Below are positions 61,212 to 64,000 of a stretch of DNA of 64,000 nt, one piece after another. The notes under the pieces were generated by a model that did no database searches, was not told the origin of the DNA, and was given only the letters and a program-made list of their open reading frames with translations. Position 1 is the stretch's first letter; each line of letters opens with the position of its first letter. The stretch is from Anaerolineae bacterium (lineage in GTDB: Bacteria > Chloroflexota > Anaerolineae > Anaerolineales > Villigracilaceae): positions 56,989 to 120,988 of the forward strand of contig JAJPIZ010000011.1 of assembly GCA_021324435.1 (NCBI GenBank), given 5' to 3'. Both the position numbers and the translations under genes were made by a program.

Positions 61212-61862
61212 TCACGCCACTCCAACCAGTTGCTTGGCTGCCGTCACCGCGCCGATGGCATCTTCCGAGTAACCGTCCGCCCCAATGGCTTTGACCCAGT
61301 CGCGCGTCACGGGCGCGCCGCCCACCATCACTTTGAATTTACCGCGCAGACCTTCTTTTTCCAATTCTTCGATGACTTCTTTTTGTTTCACCATGGTGGT
61401 AGTTAGCAGAGCGCTCATAGCGATGATATCGGCGTTGACTTCAATCGCTTTACCGATGATCTTGTCCGGCGCGACATCCACGCCGAGATCGTAAACATCG
61501 AAACCCGATGCGCCGAACATCGTCGCGACCAGTGATTTGCCGATCTCGTGAATGTCGCCTTCAACGGTGGCAATCACCACTTTGCCGAGAATCTTCCGTT
61601 CGCTTCCGCGTCGTTTCAATTCCGGGTCGAGGGTGGCGACCGCGGCTTTCATTGCCTCGCCCGCCATGACGAGTTCCGGCAAAAATGCCTCGCCGCGTCC
61701 GAATGCGTCGCCGACGGTGTTGACGCCCATTACAAATCCCTTCGTAATAGCGTCCAGCGGATGAATGCCGGTTGCGATGGATTCTCTTGCGAGAGCAACT
61801 GCCGCGTCCGAATCGCCGTCAATGATGCTCTGCGCCATTTTCTGAAATAACTGTTCACTCAT
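61212..61862 (-). CDS. Methyltransferase corrinoid-binding protein (MttC/MtgC-like)
   Basis: A 216-residue two-domain protein: N-terminal helical cap (GDAFGRGEAFLPELVMAGEA) and C-terminal Rossmann cobalamin-binding domain with EGDIHEIGKSL (His105 as lower cobalt ligand), SALLTTTM and GGAPVTRDW. It shuttles methyl groups from the MttB proteins to MeTr and probably to the homocysteine methyltransferase. It is the first gene of the operon; AGGAGTT precedes the ATG at 61862. Confidence 0.93.
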   Translation of the reverse strand: MSEQLFQKMAQSIIDGDSDAAVALARESIATGIHPLDAITKGFVMGVNTVGDAFGRGEAFLPELVMAGEAMKAAVATLDPELKRRGSERKILGKVVIATVEGDIHEIGKSLVATMFGASGFDVYDLGVDVAPDKIIGKAIEVNADIIAMSALLTTTMVKQKEVIEELEKEGLRGKFKVMVGGAPVTRDWVKAIGADGYSEDAIGAVTAAKQLVGVA

Positions 61863-61949
61863 AGGAACTCCTTTGGATTGGAATGCAATCGGTCTTTTTT
61901 GCAACTACCTTGATGGATGAGCAAGTTTGATTTTTCGACACTTGGTCTC

Positions 61950-61955
61950 ATTATA
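61950..61955 (-). promoter_or_regulatory. Candidate -10 element of the corrinoid/methyltransferase operon
   Basis: TATAAT on the minus strand, inside GAATATATAATG, about 88 bases upstream of the corrinoid gene. No clear -35 box at 16-18 bases. Confidence 0.4.
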
Positions 61956-62095
61956 TATTCTGCACAATTCCAGAGTAGACATGTCCTTTATATGCTTTTT
62001 GTCACTTTGTTGCGCGGAGGCGGGGCGCCGTCAAACTTCGTGTAAGCAACACTTTGCCGCCCGCATAATTTTTTATCGAACTTTACAACTGATAG

Positions 62096-62211
62096 CTAAG
62101 TAGTCGGCTGAAAGTCTTTATAAAAGTTTTGTTGATCGGGCCGCCGAGGACGGCGGCGGGGACGCCGCCTGGAGCATGATTTTGTAAAAATAATTTCGAC
62201 CGACTACTTAG
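62096..62211. mobile_element. MITE-like element with perfect 12-bp terminal inverted repeats
   Basis: CTAAGTAGTCGG (62096-62107) and CCGACTACTTAG (62200-62211) are exact inverted repeats, and similarity continues inward (GAAA, then a T/A-rich stretch). The 116-base interior has no gene and a GC-rich, self-complementary centre (GCCGCCGAGGACGGCGGC). No obvious target duplication was found. It may be a miniature element or a remnant. Confidence 0.6.
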
Positions 62212-62241
62212 ATGTCTCAGATTAATTCGTAAGGAGTTGTT

Positions 62242-62418
62242 ATGAGAAAAGGCGTAACGTTCATTTCTGCAGTTTTGGTAGCCTTTGCGCTGGCTACCCT
62301 GGTGGGCATAGTTTATGCGCCCATAACAATTATTCGGCCTCGCGTTCCAGCCCAAGACTCGATCAGCCACGGGCGTCCAGGGTGTTGCATTTCGATGTAC
62401 AATTGCCGCCGTGCCTGA
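62242..62418 (+). CDS. Small ORF with signal/anchor segment overlapping the glgA start
   Basis: A 58-residue ORF with a strong AAGGAG at 6 bases from its ATG. Its first 26 residues look like a signal peptide or anchor (basic start, hydrophobic run, VYA), but the remainder (ISHGRPGCCISMYNCRRA) is unlike a mature protein. It ends 5 bases into glgA in another frame. It could be a truncated 5' end of a lost gene or a leader peptide. Confidence 0.4.
   Translation: MRKGVTFISAVLVAFALATLVGIVYAPITIIRPRVPAQDSISHGRPGCCISMYNCRRA
62398..62403 (+). promoter_or_regulatory. Candidate -10 element of glgA, implying a leaderless transcript
   Basis: TACAAT ends 7 bases before the GTG start at 62411, with no Shine-Dalgarno between. 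No good -35 is seen. Confidence 0.35.
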
Positions 62419-63862
62419 AAACCTCAATGTTTTGTTTTTAGCCGCGGAAGCAGAACCTTTTGTCAAGGTCGGAGGCTTGGGGGATGTAGCCGGGGCGTTG
62501 CCTCGCTATTTGCGCGGGCTCCCGCCCGAAGTCACGGAAGGAAGCGCCCTCGATGTCCGCTTGGTTTTGCCGATGCATCCCGTCGTCAAATCCGACGTCA
62601 GCGACGCGCGTCCGCTGTTGATTTTTCCGCTTGCGAAAAAAGATGGCGATGTCCAGGTTCAGGTTTTTGAAACCAGCCTGAACGGCATGACCGTTTATCT
62701 GATTGACGGCGAACCGATTTCATCGAGCGGCTCGGTGTATTCGCTGGATGCCGCGCTGGATGGCGAAAAATATACGTTCTTTTCGCTGGCCGCGCTGGAG
62801 TTGACGCGTCAATTGAACTGGAAGCCGAACATTGTTCACGCCAACGACTGGCACACCGCGCTGGCTTGTTACGCATTGCTGATCAAACGATGGGAGGGAG
62901 AATTCCCCGCTGTGAGCTCGGTGTTGACGTTACACAACCTGCCGTTCATGGGACCGGATGTTTCTGCGCATCTTGAGGCCTATGGATTGCCGCTGGCGCA
63001 GACCGGTCTGCCCGAATGGGCGCACGCGCTCCCGCTTCCTCTTGGACTTTGGGCGGCGGACTCCATCGTGGCAGTTTCTCCAACCTACGCGCGCGAGGTG
63101 CTGACTCCCGAATTCGGTTGCGGCTTGCAGGATTATCTTCACGCCCGCCGCGAAGCATTGAACGGAATCTTGAACGGGATTGATGTTGAGTCGTTCAATC
63201 CCGCCACCGATGCGGCCATCGCCGTGAACTACGGCGCGCCGACTCTCTCGCGCCGCCCGCAAAATAAAACCGCGCTGCAAGTCCGTTTGGGATTGCCGAC
63301 CGACGCCAATGTGCCTTTGCTCGGCGTCGTCTCACGCATGGACCCGCAAAAGGGCATTGACCTGATTCCAAAGGCCTTGAAAAAATTGAGGGACTTGAAT
63401 TGGCAAGCCGTGATTCTCGGCGCGGGCGTGCCGAAGCTGGAAGAGCAAGTCAAGGCGTTGCAAAGCGAATTCCCCGACCGTGTGCGCGCCGAGTTCAAAT
63501 ATGACCCCGGCCTGGCGCGGCAAATCTACGCGGGCGCGGATATGTTCCTGATGCCGTCGCGTTATGAGCCTTGCGGTCTTTCGCAAATGATCGCCATGCG
63601 ATACGGTTGTGTGCCCATCGTGAGCGCGGTGGGTGGGTTGAAAGATACGATCTTCAAAGACGAGACCGGTTTTATGTTCGAGAAGCCCACCGTTTCGCGA
63701 TTTGCAACAGCCATCAAAAAGGCGATTGCCATCTTTCCTGATCGCGCAAAATGGGAGGCGATGCAGAAGGCCGGCATGGAGCAGGATTTTTCGTGGACGG
63801 TTTCGGCCAGGCAATATTTTCAACTCTATCAACGCACATGCGCGCGGTTGATCGCGCGTTAA
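62411..63862 (+). CDS. glgA: Glycogen synthase, GT5 family
   Basis: A 483-residue GT-B enzyme that uses ADP-glucose (or UDP-glucose) to elongate alpha-1,4-glucan. Typical motifs are KVGGLGDVAGALPR near the N-terminus, HANDWHTAL, GVVSRMDPQKGIDLI and the C-terminal PSRYEPCGLSQMIAMRYGCVP followed by VGGLKDT. The GTG start at 62411 (PENLNVLFLAAEAEP) is used; no ribosome binding site is seen. No other glycogen genes are in the window. Confidence 0.93.
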   Translation: MPENLNVLFLAAEAEPFVKVGGLGDVAGALPRYLRGLPPEVTEGSALDVRLVLPMHPVVKSDVSDARPLLIFPLAKKDGDVQVQVFETSLNGMTVYLIDGEPISSSGSVYSLDAALDGEKYTFFSLAALELTRQLNWKPNIVHANDWHTALACYALLIKRWEGEFPAVSSVLTLHNLPFMGPDVSAHLEAYGLPLAQTGLPEWAHALPLPLGLWAADSIVAVSPTYAREVLTPEFGCGLQDYLHARREALNGILNGIDVESFNPATDAAIAVNYGAPTLSRRPQNKTALQVRLGLPTDANVPLLGVVSRMDPQKGIDLIPKALKKLRDLNWQAVILGAGVPKLEEQVKALQSEFPDRVRAEFKYDPGLARQIYAGADMFLMPSRYEPCGLSQMIAMRYGCVPIVSAVGGLKDTIFKDETGFMFEKPTVSRFATAIKKAIAIFPDRAKWEAMQKAGMEQDFSWTVSARQYFQLYQRTCARLIAR

Positions 63863-63870
63863 ATATTTTT

Positions 63871-63890
63871 AACCACAAAGGACACGAAGG
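63871..63890. repeat. Dispersed element with CCACAAAGGACACGAAGG
   Basis: The stretch just after glgA matches a repeat type common in environmental bacterial genomes (CCACAAAGGACACGAAGG). The element at 36661-36687 is a weaker relative. Confidence 0.45.
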
Positions 63891-63924
63891 TAACTAGAGT
63901 GTGTATGCAAAATCAATTTCATGT

Positions 63925-63994
63925 GTCATTCTGAGGAGCGAAGCGACGAAGAATCTCAAATTTTGAACGAAAAAAACGAGATTCTTCGCTCCCG
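63925..63994. repeat. Inverted pair of the GTCATTCTGAGGAGCGAAG dispersed repeat
   Basis: Left copy 63925-63957 begins GTCATTCTGAGGAGCGAAG and ends GAAGAATCTC. The shorter right copy (about 63978-63994), GAGATTCTTCGCTCCC, is inverted. The core also occurs inside the reactivator gene at 55124-55139. The right end reaches the window edge. Confidence 0.7.
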
Positions 63995-64000
63995 TTGGTC

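Larger units (their letters stand above)
61863..62241. other. Intergenic region between corrinoid operon and glgA region
   Basis: No gene is supported in this 379-base stretch. It holds a candidate -10 element for the corrinoid operon (61950-61955, minus strand), an AT-rich tract and the inverted-repeat element at 62096-62211. No cobalamin riboswitch B12 box was seen. Confidence 0.6.

Noticed and set aside
61863..62095. Cobalamin riboswitch upstream of the corrinoid operon
   Set aside because: No B12 box-like sequence was found and the region is AT-rich with little structure.
62083..62466. Minus-strand ORF over the inverted-repeat element and glgA start
   Set aside because: It spans the repeat and the antisense of glgA, with no ribosome binding site or recognisable domain.
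1..64000. tRNA or rRNA genes and CRISPR arrays
   Set aside because: The intergenic gaps are short; no tRNA-like end motifs, rRNA segments or regularly spaced repeats with unique spacers were seen. The heptamer repeats are contiguous, without spacers.

Overview
The window looks like chromosomal DNA of a Chloroflexota bacterium, most likely of the Anaerolineae. This is an inference from gene content: an A2-type caa3 oxidase cluster with fused subunits, a MoeA fused to a periplasmic-binding-like domain, non-pyrrolysine MttB-family methyltransferases, a DegS/DegU-like pair, many GT-C membrane glycosyltransferases and abundant heptanucleotide repeats. Genes are densely packed, often with 1-4 base overlaps. 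I found no rRNA, tRNA, CRISPR array, prophage or intact insertion sequence.

Layout. 1-8279 (+): end of a proline dehydrogenase, a short-chain reductase, a GT-C membrane protein, a DinB-like protein, a divergent UbiA-like protein, two MoeA genes (the second with a C-terminal binding-protein domain), a receiver protein and a Bcp peroxiredoxin. 8535-15412 (+): aerobic respiration (ctaC, ctaD, a fused subunit IV-III, SCO1, a cupredoxin-like membrane protein, SURF1, a half-CtaA/CtaB fusion). 15449-21742 (-): four consecutive large membrane proteins of GT-C type, AT-richer than their surroundings by eye. 21841-27211 (-): principal sigma factor with its promoter, then a Gld-like ABC system (ATPase, permease, GldG-like protein, DUF4340 protein). 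27415-32380: AlaX, a lipoprotein, two membrane proteins of unknown role and a GT4 glycosyltransferase. 32431-39694 (-): ClpB, then a VWA / zinc-ribbon / MoxR AAA set, and another GT4 enzyme. 39693-50892: a small zinc protein, a radical SAM/SPASM protein, a DMT transporter, a lipid kinase, further GT-C-like proteins, a lipoprotein with two beta-sandwich repeats and a GNAT enzyme. 50954-53090: a response regulator/soluble histidine kinase pair and a PilZ protein.

53136-61862 (-) is the most notable region. In transcription order it encodes a corrinoid protein, two different MttB-family methyltransferases, an M20 amidohydrolase, a methyltetrahydrofolate:corrinoid methyltransferase, a corrinoid-reactivating ferredoxin/ASKHA protein and a homocysteine S-methyltransferase. 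Together these are the three substrate-handling modules of MetH as separate proteins, with MttB demethylases as the methyl entry and a RamA/RACo-type reactivator in place of SAM-dependent reactivation. The expected role is removal of methyl groups from quaternary amines into folate and methionine. A 116-bp inverted-repeat element and glgA (62411-63862) close the window.

A second theme is short repeats. Five unrelated heptanucleotide families occur, several read in frame inside conserved genes (moeA, moeA-PBP, a GT4 gene) or supplying a stop codon (mttB). Other dispersed repeats lie inside the reactivator gene, upstream of the DMT transporter and at the right edge.
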